Shown: one piece after another, positions 14,316 through 20,877 of the stretch
Position numbering within the stretch: the first letter of the stretch is position 1
How the letters are laid out: every line of letters begins with the position of its first letter
DNA from: Aquiluna sp.
GTDB lineage: Bacteria > Actinomycetota > Actinomycetes > Actinomycetales > Microbacteriaceae
Direction: 5' to 3'
NCBI GenBank assembly: GCA_016780945.1
Contig: JADHKY010000009.1
Span: forward strand, 1-20,877
DNA: 20,877 bases
Position numbers and translations under genes: made by a program
Notes under the pieces: generated by a model
What the model saw: only the letters and a program-made list of their open reading frames with translations
The model's database searches: none
What the model was told of the DNA's origin: nothing

Positions 14316-15218
14316 TTAGTCCTCGGATACCGTGGATAGTGCGTCCGCACCACCCACAATCTCCGAAATCTGCTGGGTAATTTCTGCCTGACGGGCCTGG
14401 TTGGCCAGTCTGGTGTAGTTCAAAATCAACTTGTCGGCGTTATCGGTCGCACTCTTCATGGCCTTCTGCCTTGCAGCGTGCTCTGCTGCTGCCGACTGCA
14501 GCATGGTGTTGTAGACGATGTTCTCGATGTAGACAGGAAGTAGCGAATCCAAAACTGCCTCTGGCTCCGGCTCAAACTCGAACAGTGGGAAAACCTCGTT
14601 GTTGTCTTCCTCGTCAGCCTCAACAACCTCAAGAGGTAGCAACCTGGTTGAGTAGGGCTCTTGAACCATCATTGAGACAAACTTGTTGCCAACCAGATAG
14701 ATCTCGTCGACTCCACCGTCTTCACTTGACTGCTTGAACTGCTCTAGGACAGCTGCCGCGACCTCTCGCGCAGTCTCAAACTGTGGTTGATCGGTGGAAC
14801 CCTGCCACTGACGAACCGACTCCCTTTGACGGAACTTGAAATAGCCAACCGCCTTGCGACCAACGAGGTAGTAAACGACCTCCTGACCCTGGTCCATCAG
14901 GGTCTTGGTCAGCTGCTCGGACTCCTTGAGCACGCTCGAAGAAAATGCTCCAGCCAGACCGCGATCGGAAGTGAATATGACAACCGCGGAACGTATCGGG
15001 TTTTCTGCCTGAGTAGTAAGCGGGTGGTCAATGTCTGCGTGAGAGGAGACAGCCGAGACTGCCCTTGTTACAGCGCGGGCAAACGGGTTTGACGCTGCGA
15101 CTCGCTGCTGGGCCTTCTGAATTCGGGATGCCGAAATCAGCTCCATTGCACGAGTTATCTTCTTGGTCGTCGTGGCAGATTTAATCCGCTGCCTATAGAC
15201 CCGAAGTTGCGCTCCCAT
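14316..15218 (-). CDS. atpG: ATP synthase F1 subunit gamma
   Basis: Central rotor shaft, 300 residues. The N-terminal helix MGAQLRVYRQRIKSATTTKKITRAMELISASRI and the C-terminal helix (MKSATDNADKLILNYTRLANQARQAEITQQISEIVGGADAL) form the coiled coil that turns in the alpha/beta head. The middle domain carries the Rossmann-like fold (VVIFTSDRGLAGAFSS at about 78-93). An acidic segment near 201-221 (EADEEDNNEVFPLFEFEPEP) matches an acidic variable region also seen in other actinobacterial gammas. ATG at 15218 follows the atpA stop by 19 bases. Canonical position between alpha and beta genes. Confidence 0.96.
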   Translation of the reverse strand: MGAQLRVYRQRIKSATTTKKITRAMELISASRIQKAQQRVAASNPFARAVTRAVSAVSSHADIDHPLTTQAENPIRSAVVIFTSDRGLAGAFSSSVLKESEQLTKTLMDQGQEVVYYLVGRKAVGYFKFRQRESVRQWQGSTDQPQFETAREVAAAVLEQFKQSSEDGGVDEIYLVGNKFVSMMVQEPYSTRLLPLEVVEADEEDNNEVFPLFEFEPEPEAVLDSLLPVYIENIVYNTMLQSAAAEHAARQKAMKSATDNADKLILNYTRLANQARQAEITQQISEIVGGADALSTVSED

Positions 15219-15237
15219 TTGCTTTTAGTCCTCTGCC

Positions 15238-16881
15238 TTACTTCTTTTTCTTCGACTTGACGATCTTTTCCTGAGCGACATCTTCCTCGGCTAGCGCCTC
15301 AACGTTTGTCTCATCAGGCTTTAGAAGTCCCTCACCGCTTGAAGTCTGGAAGGACTTCTTGAAGCTCTCGATTTGCTTCTCGAGCTCCTTGATGGTGTCG
15401 TCCTCAAGGTTGTTGGTCTCGCGAATGGTGGTCAGGACCTTGGACTTGCGACCTAGGTGGTCTAGGAACTCGCGCTCGAACTTGAGGATGTCCGCAACTG
15501 GGACATCATCTAGCTTGCCGGTGGTACCCGCCCAGATGGAAACGGTCTGCTCCTCGACTGGGTATGGAGAGTACTGAGGCTGCTTCAGAAGCTCGGTCAG
15601 CCTTGCACCACGCTCTAGCTGCTTCCTCGAAGCTGCGTCCAGGTCGGATGCGAACATCGCAAAGGCTTCTAGGGAGCGGTACTGAGCGAGCTCCAGCTTC
15701 AAAGTTCCGGAAACCTTCTTGATTCCCTTCACCTGCGCAGCTCCACCAACACGGGAAACCGAGATACCAACGTCAATAGCTGGTCGCTGGTTGGCGTTGA
15801 AGAGGTCGGACTGCAGGAAAATCTGACCGTCGGTGATTGAGATCACGTTGGTCGGGATGAAGGCAGAAACGTCGTTTGCCTTGGTCTCGATGATTGGAAG
15901 TCCGGTCATCGAACCAGCACCTAGGCCATCCGAGAGCTTTGCACAGCGCTCAAGAAGCCTGGAGTGAAGGTAGAAGACGTCGCCAGGGTAAGCCTCACGA
16001 CCTGGAGGGCGACGAAGCAGCAGCGATACCGCACGGTAGGCCTCAGCCTGCTTGGAGAGGTCGTCAAAAATAATTAGCACGTGCTTGCCGCCATACATCC
16101 AGTGCTGCCCAATCGAGCTGCCGGTGTAAGGGGCTAGATACTTGAAGCCAGCAGGGTCAGACGCTGGAGAGGCCACGATGGTGGTGTACTCCATTGCTCC
16201 GGCCTCTTCGAGGGCTGCCTTAACACCTGCAATGGTGGAACCCTTCTGACCGATTGCGACGTAGATGCAGCGAACCTGCTTGTTGACGTCCCCGCTCTTC
16301 CAGTTCTCACGCTGGTTGATGATGGTGTCTACAGCAATCGCGGTCTTTCCGGTTTGGCGGTCACCGATGATGAGCTGACGCTGACCACGACCAACCGGGA
16401 TCATGGCGTCAATTGCCTTGATACCTGTCTGAAGTGGCTCGTGAACACTCTTACGGTCCATAACACCAGGAGCCTGAAGCTCGAGGATGCGTGTGCCCTC
16501 AGACTTGATATCGCCGAGGCCATCGATTGGGCGGCCCAGCGGGTCGACCACGCGACCCATGAAACCATCGCCCACGGGAACGGAGAGAACCTCACCGGTG
16601 CGGTAGACCTCCATGCCCTCTTCAATGCTGGCAAACTCACCGAGGACTACGACACCGATTTCCCGCTCGTCCAGGTTCAGGGCCAGGCCGATGGTGCCAT
16701 CTGCGAAACGCAGCAGCTCATTGGCCATTGCACTTGGTAGTCCCTCGACGTGGCAGATACCGTCAGCCGCATCGGTGACGTAGCCAACCTCTGCCTTGTC
16801 CGACTTACCCGGCTCGTAGGACGAAACGAAGTCCTTCAGGGCATCCCGAATCTCATTCGGGCTGATCTTGAGCTCTGACAT
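15238..16881 (-). CDS. atpA: ATP synthase F1 subunit alpha
   Basis: Non-catalytic nucleotide-binding subunit of F1, 547 residues. The N-terminal helix contacts delta. Walker A is GDRQTGKT at 173-180, and the arginine-finger region is GISVSRVGGAAQ. Compared with about 510 residues in E. coli there is a C-terminal tail of roughly 35 residues, acidic first and then ending in KIVKSKKKK. Mycobacterial alpha subunits have a tail of similar length that suppresses ATP hydrolysis; whether this unrelated-looking tail does the same is inference. ATG at 16881 has AGAGGAAG at good spacing. It lies 31 bases after atpH. Confidence 0.97.
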   Translation of the reverse strand: MSELKISPNEIRDALKDFVSSYEPGKSDKAEVGYVTDAADGICHVEGLPSAMANELLRFADGTIGLALNLDEREIGVVVLGEFASIEEGMEVYRTGEVLSVPVGDGFMGRVVDPLGRPIDGLGDIKSEGTRILELQAPGVMDRKSVHEPLQTGIKAIDAMIPVGRGQRQLIIGDRQTGKTAIAVDTIINQRENWKSGDVNKQVRCIYVAIGQKGSTIAGVKAALEEAGAMEYTTIVASPASDPAGFKYLAPYTGSSIGQHWMYGGKHVLIIFDDLSKQAEAYRAVSLLLRRPPGREAYPGDVFYLHSRLLERCAKLSDGLGAGSMTGLPIIETKANDVSAFIPTNVISITDGQIFLQSDLFNANQRPAIDVGISVSRVGGAAQVKGIKKVSGTLKLELAQYRSLEAFAMFASDLDAASRKQLERGARLTELLKQPQYSPYPVEEQTVSIWAGTTGKLDDVPVADILKFEREFLDHLGRKSKVLTTIRETNNLEDDTIKELEKQIESFKKSFQTSSGEGLLKPDETNVEALAEEDVAQEKIVKSKKKK

Positions 16882-16912
16882 TGCTTCCTCTTATTCCTTT
16901 ACTTATTTCAGC

Positions 16913-17701
16913 TCAGCTGAGCTGCAATCTTGCGTTTACCAACTTTGTTAGAACGGTGCCATCAATGACCTCACCATTCACGGTGACGTGAACGCCACCA
17001 ATAACCTCTTCGTCTACCTCGACGTTTAGCTGCAGCTCGCGGCCAAAGGCCTTAGCGAGTGCCTTACCCAGGCGCTCAAGCTGCTCAGCGGAGAGCTGCT
17101 TTGCAACCGTTATGTGGGCAACCGACTCACCGGCGAACTCCGCTAGCCAAAGCCCGTACTGCTCCATGACCTCAGCAAACCTCTTATAGCTGCGTGAATA
17201 CACTGCCTGCCTAGCGAGCGCCAATGCCGCCTCTGAGACTTTTTTACCCAAGAGCTTTCCGACCAAGTCGGCCTTGCCCTCTTGCGAAGCTCTGGTCGAT
17301 GAGAGCGCTAGCTCCAACTCGGCATCGTGTGAGCTGAGCTGCCCGATTTCAAAAAGCTCTGTTTGAAGAGAGTCAAGGTCCTTGCTCTGTGAGGCAACTG
17401 CGCGCACGCCAGCCTGCTCTAGCGCGGCAGCTATGTCCCGAGTTGCGCTCCAGCGCATCCCGGCTGCTGCCTTAGCCAGATTCTTGGCGGCATCCATCGC
17501 CCCGGCGAATACTGCATCGACTACCTTCTCCTTACTTGCCGCCTCGGCGGAAGGATCCGAAAGCATTGAGCGCAGCTGAGCGCTCTGCTGAATGGCATTG
17601 GAGATGGTGAAAAGCTCGCCAGCGAGCTTCAGGTCGATGCCGCTTAGCTTGTCCAGTTTCTCCTGGAGTGCTAGGCGTGACTGCCGGGTCGATGAGGCCA
17701 T
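16913..17701 (-). CDS. atpH: ATP synthase F1 subunit delta (long actinobacterial form)
   Basis: Delta subunit, the part of the peripheral stalk that clamps the alpha N-terminus; 262 residues against about 177 in E. coli. The extra length lies in the N-terminal half (roughly the first 110 residues), while the canonical C-terminal part is recognisable in HITVAKQLSAEQLERLGKALAKAFGRELQLNVEVDEEVIGGVHVTVNGEVIDGTV. Actinobacterial deltas are generally long; in mycobacteria delta is fused to a second b subunit, but here it has no b-type membrane helix and stands alone. ATG at 17701 abuts the atpF stop directly (TAAATG), so translation is coupled. Confidence 0.94.
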   Translation of the reverse strand: MASSTRQSRLALQEKLDKLSGIDLKLAGELFTISNAIQQSAQLRSMLSDPSAEAASKEKVVDAVFAGAMDAAKNLAKAAAGMRWSATRDIAAALEQAGVRAVASQSKDLDSLQTELFEIGQLSSHDAELELALSSTRASQEGKADLVGKLLGKKVSEAALALARQAVYSRSYKRFAEVMEQYGLWLAEFAGESVAHITVAKQLSAEQLERLGKALAKAFGRELQLNVEVDEEVIGGVHVTVNGEVIDGTVLTKLVNARLQLS

Positions 17702-18256
17702 TTACTTGCTCGCCTTCTTACCCTCGAGCTCGCTGATGAAGTCGTCGACGACCTTGTTTGCAACCTTGTCGTCTTTGAGCTTCTCACCAACGATTTTTGA
17801 GGCCAGCTCAATTGCCAGTGCTCCGATCTCACCCTGCAGAGCCCTAGCGGCAGAATCACGTTCTGCAGACAGGGAGTTCTTGGTGCTCTCGGTAAGCCTC
17901 TCGGCATCCTGAGCGGCCTGCTCCTTGAGCTCTGCAAGAATCTGAGCACCCTCGCTTCTAGCATCCTCGCGGATACTGGAAGCCTCGCTGCGAAGCTTCT
18001 CCTGCTCAGCCATTACAAGAGCCGTGCGGTGCTCGGCAGCCTTCTGGGCTTCCTCGGCTTCCGCTAGGCGACCCTCAATTGCCTTGGCACGCTCGTCGAG
18101 CATGCTCTTGAACCCTGGCAGGACTTTGAGCCAGAAGAATGTGAGCAGAATCACGAAAATTACGGATGACCAGATGATGTCGTAGTCGGCCGGAATTAGC
18201 GGATTAGGTTGTTCACCACCCTCAGGCGCCGTCGCTGCAAGAATCTTGGTAATCAT
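17702..18256 (-). CDS. atpF: ATP synthase Fo subunit b
   Basis: Peripheral stalk subunit, 184 residues: a short N-terminus, one membrane helix (about 25-46, YDIIWSSVIFVILLTFFWLKVL), then a long charged amphipathic helix rich in Ala, Glu, Arg and Lys that dimerises, ending in basic residues. The open frame reaches to 18328, but that would overlap atpE by 70 bases. The ATG at 18256, two bases after the atpE stop, gives the expected N-terminus and is preferred. There is a single b gene, so a b homodimer is expected. Its C-terminus binds delta, encoded immediately downstream. Confidence 0.95.
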   Translation of the reverse strand: MITKILAATAPEGGEQPNPLIPADYDIIWSSVIFVILLTFFWLKVLPGFKSMLDERAKAIEGRLAEAEEAQKAAEHRTALVMAEQEKLRSEASSIREDARSEGAQILAELKEQAAQDAERLTESTKNSLSAERDSAARALQGEIGALAIELASKIVGEKLKDDKVANKVVDDFISELEGKKASK

Positions 18257-18258
18257 GC

Positions 18259-18489
18259 TTAGGCGAAGATGAATGGGGTTGCTAGACCAATCAGTGCAAG
18301 CGCCTCGGTAAAGGCGATACCTAGCCACATTGTCACCTGGAGGCGACCAGCTAGCTCAGGCTGACGGGCGATGGACTCGATGGTCTTAGAGACCACCAGA
18401 CCTACACCAATTCCTGGACCGATTGCAGCGAGGCCGTAGCCCACGACTGCGATGTTGCCGGATAGTTCGGCGATGTTTACTGCGTCCAC
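18259..18489 (-). CDS. atpE: ATP synthase Fo subunit c
   Basis: Proteolipid of the c-ring, 76 residues, forming a two-helix hairpin. Helix 1 carries the packing motif GYGLAAIGPGIGVG (17-30), the polar loop is ARQPE (41-45), and helix 2 holds the ion-carrying Glu62 in FTEALALIG. The Gln and Ser/Thr set that marks sodium-coupled c subunits is not evident, so proton coupling is expected. The start is GTG at 18489 with AAGGAAAT upstream. It lies between atpB and atpF in the standard order. Confidence 0.97.
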   Translation of the reverse strand: MDAVNIAELSGNIAVVGYGLAAIGPGIGVGLVVSKTIESIARQPELAGRLQVTMWLGIAFTEALALIGLATPFIFA

Positions 18490-18510
18490 TTTATTTCCTT
18501 CCGTGGTTAT

Positions 18511-19329
18511 TTAGTGTTCGTCTGCCAATGCCAACTGGATGTAGACAGTGGTCAGAAGTGTGAATACGTATGCCTGCAAGACAGACACCAAAATCTCAAA
18601 GAGGGTAAAGGCGAAACCAAACAGCAGGGTTCCTGCTCCGAAGAACTGGAAGATTCCTTCAGCCTGGAAAAAGAAGAAGTGAGTTGCGGAGAAACACAGC
18701 ACCAGAAGAAGGTGACCGGCAACCATGTTCATCAATAGACGCAGGGCCAAGGTGACAGGCCTCAGGATGAACGTCGAAAGAAACTCAATGGGAGTTACGA
18801 GTGTGTAGAAGTAAACGGGAACTCCAGAGGGGAACAGAGCATTTTTGAAAAAGCCCATGCCATGGCGTTTGACTCCCGCATAGATAAACGTGACATATGC
18901 AGCTGCCGCCAGGACAAGCGGGATACCTATTACGGAGGTTCCGGCGATGTTCGCAAACGGAATGATGCCTGTGATGTTCATGCCAAGCACCATAAAGAAG
19001 ATCGTCGTCAAAAGCGGCAGGAAGCGATCGCCGTCCTTTTCACCAAGCTGATCGTGGGCAATGGACTTTCGAACAAAGTTCAGCGCCATCTCTCCAAGAA
19101 GCTGGAAGCGACCTGGTACGACCTGGCCAGCCTTGACCGACTGATTGAACTTACGAGCCCACAGCCAGAACAGGACGATCAGCAAAACCATGACGATAAG
19201 GCGAATCATCATGATTCGGTTTATCGCAAAAGGGGTGCCCTCAAAGAGGAAGACCTCGGGGTAGAACTCGTAAATGGTTGGCGGGCTGAACTGGCCGTCT
19301 TCGGCCGCCAACTTCAGAGCAGTGAACAG
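18511..19329 (-). CDS. atpB: ATP synthase Fo subunit a (probable CTG start)
   Basis: Membrane stator subunit carrying the proton half-channels; 272 residues from the start chosen. The essential stator arginine is Arg197 in LALRLLMNMVAGHLL; other landmarks are NITGIIPF and the C-terminal VLQAYVFTLLTTVYI. The conventional start would be TTG at 19311, but it has no ribosome binding site (the nearest is 25 bases away). A CTG at 19329 has AGGGGAG exactly seven bases upstream and gives an N-terminus MFTALKLAAEDGQF of the type seen in related actinobacterial AtpB proteins. An in-frame TAA lies five codons before the CTG, so no ATG or GTG start is possible. It is the first gene of the complex proper, 112 bases after atpI. 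Confidence 0.93.
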   Translation of the reverse strand: MFTALKLAAEDGQFSPPTIYEFYPEVFLFEGTPFAINRIMMIRLIVMVLLIVLFWLWARKFNQSVKAGQVVPGRFQLLGEMALNFVRKSIAHDQLGEKDGDRFLPLLTTIFFMVLGMNITGIIPFANIAGTSVIGIPLVLAAAAYVTFIYAGVKRHGMGFFKNALFPSGVPVYFYTLVTPIEFLSTFILRPVTLALRLLMNMVAGHLLLVLCFSATHFFFFQAEGIFQFFGAGTLLFGFAFTLFEILVSVLQAYVFTLLTTVYIQLALADEH

Positions 19330-19336
19330 GATAGTT

Positions 19337-19343
19337 CTCCCCT
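19337..19343 (-). promoter_or_regulatory. Ribosome binding site that decides the atpB start
   Basis: AGGGGAG on the - strand lies seven bases before a CTG at 19329-19327 and 25 bases before the TTG at 19311. This spacing favours CTG as start of atpB. Confidence 0.7.
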
Positions 19344-19363
19344 GTTAGGGCGACCTAGGCCGC

Positions 19364-19369
19364 ACTTTA
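19364..19369 (-). promoter_or_regulatory. Weak candidate -10 for an internal promoter before atpB
   Basis: The hexamer TAAAGT on the - strand, preceded by CATG, lies about 20 bases upstream of the atpB ribosome site in the only sizeable gap (112 bases) of the ATP synthase run. No good -35 at 16-18 bases was found. The gap has no gene. Confidence 0.25.
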
Positions 19370-19441
19370 CATGGTTTGGATTTCTCCAAGAGTTTACAAG
19401 ACCAAGAGGGCCCAAACTGGCCCAATTCCGAAAAAGGCAGA

Positions 19442-19846
19442 CTAATTTTCTACGGCCGGCAGTTTTGAGCTCAAGACCAGATATGAATCGATGGAAAGCC
19501 CTCCCAAAACCGATGCCACTGTCGCAAAAAAGAACATGGGGCCTGAGATGAACTCAGCTCCCTGCAGGCTGCCCAGCAGCACTGCAAACAACAAGATCTT
19601 TAGCAGCCAGCCACCCAAAACCAACCCATAGAAGCCATTTAGCGGCAGCTTGCTGCCAAAGCGAATGCTGAGAATCGTAAGCACCCCAAAGCTTGCCGAA
19701 ACTGCCGCCGCAATTAGCGAAGAGTAGACACCTGGCAATCCATAAATGAAAAAGCCCAGCAGAGATCCCGCCAGTGCGATTAGCAATGCCAGGAGAATCG
19801 AGAGTTTGAGAGCGGTACTAAATAGTTCAGCGCTGTTTCGCTGCAT
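19442..19846 (-). CDS. atpI: AtpI-like membrane protein
   Basis: Small hydrophobic protein of 134 residues with four predicted membrane segments (about 15-35, 38-60, 72-95 and 103-125 by hydrophobicity). It occupies the place of atpI/Rv1303 between wecA and atpB in actinobacteria. AtpI-type proteins help c-ring assembly in some bacteria; that function is not shown by the sequence. The frame could start at a GTG one codon earlier (19849), but the ATG at 19846 is four bases from AGGAGG and the GTG only one, so ATG is chosen. The start lies inside the end of wecA, overlapping it by 20 bases. Sequence conservation in this family is low, so the name rests on size, topology and context. Confidence 0.8.
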   Translation of the reverse strand: MQRNSAELFSTALKLSILLALLIALAGSLLGFFIYGLPGVYSSLIAAAVSASFGVLTILSIRFGSKLPLNGFYGLVLGGWLLKILLFAVLLGSLQGAEFISGPMFFFATVASVLGGLSIDSYLVLSSKLPAVEN

Positions 19847-20877
19847 CACGCCTCCTACGTTTTAGCCTGCGGGCAAACACCGGCCAGTAGGTGTGGACCA
19901 GAGCGAGAATCTGCCAGAAGCCAAAGATTATCAAGACTTGCCCTAGCTCTAGCCAGAAGAACAGCAACAAGCTCGTCGAAACAAGTGCCGTCCAGTGATA
20001 GAACACCAGCACTGCGCCTGCGTGGGAATGCCCAATGTCCTGCAGCTGGTGGTGGATATGTTCCTTGTCGGGAGCGAATGGAGACTTGCCTCTTCTTAGC
20101 CTGCGAACCACAGCTAGCAACAGGTCCAGCAGAGGCAAGACCAAAATGAAGACGGGCAGGGCAAGTGGGATCAAAGCGGGAAGAAGATCATTGCGGGTAA
20201 CCGTTGCAGGATCAATTGACCCGGTTACTTGAATCGCACTCGCTGCCATCAGAAGCCCCAGCAGCATCGCTCCCGAGTCCCCCATGAAGATCTTGGCTGG
20301 ACGCCAGTTATGAGGAAGAAAACCGAACACGAGGCCAAGAATGATTGCCGATAGCAAACCGGCCGTTGAGAAGTAGTTGGTCGGGGAGGTCTGCTGAGCA
20401 AGCAGGTAGGTGTAAATGAAGAAGGCAAAGGTGCCGATCGCAACCACCCCTGCAGCCAGGCCGTCTAGTCCGTCAATGAAGTTAACAGCGTTCATCACCA
20501 GCACAACCACAAACACCGTAATTGCCAGCGACACCCCGAAGCTTCCAACCGTTAGGCCACCGATTGGGAGCGAAACAATCTGTACTCCTGAGGAGGCGAG
20601 AATCCAAGCGGCGGCCATTTGGCCGCCCATCTTGGCAGTCCAGTCAAGCTCAATTAGGTCATCAAGCAAACCGATTACGACAATTAGCCCACCCGCTCCA
20701 ATTAGCGCCCAGATCGGACCAGGATCAGTGAATATCGGCTCAAACCAGCCAAAGCTGCCAGCTGCGTAGAAGCCAGCAAAGAGGCCGATAAGCATGCCCA
20801 AGCCGCCAATTCGCGGGGTCGGAGACTTATGAACGTCACGATCGCGAATTGCGGGGGTTATGTTGTAGCGCTTAGCT
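19827..20877 (-). CDS. wecA: WecA/MraY-family phosphoglycosyl transferase (partial, 5' end beyond window)
   Basis: Polytopic membrane enzyme that transfers a sugar-1-phosphate (GlcNAc-1-P in WecA/TagO) from a UDP-sugar to undecaprenyl (or decaprenyl) phosphate, starting cell-envelope polysaccharide synthesis. 349 residues are visible; the frame is open to the right edge and the visible start already reads RDRDVHKSPTPRIGGLGM, an early cytoplasmic loop of the family, so some 30 or more residues are missing. Further landmarks are GLLDDLIELD (the paired aspartates), NFIDGLDGLAAG, FMGDSGAMLLG and the C-terminal EHIHHQL, which favours the WecA/TagO branch over MraY. In mycobacteria wecA (rfe, Rv1302) also lies directly before the ATP synthase operon. 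The 3' end overlaps atpI by 20 bases. Confidence 0.92.
   Translation of the reverse strand, partial: AKRYNITPAIRDRDVHKSPTPRIGGLGMLIGLFAGFYAAGSFGWFEPIFTDPGPIWALIGAGGLIVVIGLLDDLIELDWTAKMGGQMAAAWILASSGVQIVSLPIGGLTVGSFGVSLAITVFVVVLVMNAVNFIDGLDGLAAGVVAIGTFAFFIYTYLLAQQTSPTNYFSTAGLLSAIILGLVFGFLPHNWRPAKIFMGDSGAMLLGLLMAASAIQVTGSIDPATVTRNDLLPALIPLALPVFILVLPLLDLLLAVVRRLRRGKSPFAPDKEHIHHQLQDIGHSHAGAVLVFYHWTALVSTSLLLFFWLELGQVLIIFGFWQILALVHTYWPVFARRLKRRRRDAAKQR

Noticed and set aside
18257..18328. Longer atpF start inside atpE
   Set aside because: It would overlap atpE by 70 bases and add a non-family N-terminus. The ATG at 18256 is two bases after the atpE stop.
19376..19389. Hairpin TTGGA-GAAA-TCCAA (tetraloop type) between atpI and atpB
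   Set aside because: It has only five pairs, no T-run for termination, and if the weak promoter at 19364-19369 is real it lies upstream of the RNA. Too weak to call a riboregulator.
18862..19551. 229-codon open frame on the + strand opposite atpB and atpI
   Set aside because: It is antisense to two well-supported genes, its predicted protein is charged and low in recognisable motifs, and it has no ribosome site. It is a shadow of atpB/atpI codon use.
1..20877. Search for tRNA or rRNA genes, CRISPR arrays, insertion sequences, attachment sites, toxin-antitoxin or phage-defence genes
   Set aside because: None was found by reading; every long frame is accounted for by chromosomal housekeeping or catabolic genes, and no long direct or terminal repeats were noticed.

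Overview
The window looks like a chromosomal segment of an actinobacterium (Actinomycetota), most probably of the family Microbacteriaceae. The evidence is the gene order wecA - atpI - atpB - atpE - atpF - atpH - atpA - atpG - atpD - atpC (a wecA homologue directly before the ATP synthase genes, as in mycobacteria), the long delta subunit, the C-terminally extended alpha subunit and the short epsilon subunit. Base composition looks moderate rather than very GC-rich (judged by eye, not computed), which would suit small aquatic Microbacteriaceae. The genus is inference. All genes are tightly packed; no gap reaches 300 bases, and I see no rRNA, tRNA, CRISPR array or mobile element.

Region 1 (about 1-8862) is a polyamine (putrescine) uptake and degradation locus built around a divergent promoter region at 5350-5505. 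Leftward run patD (4-aminobutyraldehyde dehydrogenase) and a four-gene polyamine ABC transporter: potD (binding lipoprotein), potA (ATPase), potB and potC (permeases; potC runs off the left edge). Rightward run an Lrp/AsnC-type regulator, a class III aminotransferase resembling putrescine-pyruvate aminotransferase (SpuC type) and an FAD-dependent amine oxidoreductase (DAO/PuuB-like). The inferred pathway is import of putrescine, transamination to 4-aminobutanal and oxidation to GABA. The regulator gene looks leaderless, and a perfect 18-base dyad lies between the divergent genes.

Region 2 (about 8863-11860) is a small stress-type cluster on the + strand. It holds ogt (O6-alkylguanine-DNA methyltransferase, with an unusual GCHR active site) and tag (3-methyladenine DNA glycosylase I), overlapping by four bases. 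An ECF-like sigma factor follows, then a single-pass membrane protein with a large extracytoplasmic part that is probably its anti-sigma or sensor partner. A consensus DnaA-box nonamer sits upstream of ogt.

Region 3 (about 11857-20877) is on the - strand. It holds the whole F1Fo ATP synthase operon, preceded by a WecA/MraY-type phosphoglycosyl transferase (cut at the right edge) and atpI, and followed three bases after atpC by yaaA (peroxide-stress family). The wecA, atpI, atpE/F/H, atpD/C and atpC/yaaA junctions are overlapping or nearly so. Several starts differ from the longest reading frame: atpB probably starts at a CTG with an ideal ribosome binding site, potA at a GTG overlapping the potD stop, and atpF just after atpE.
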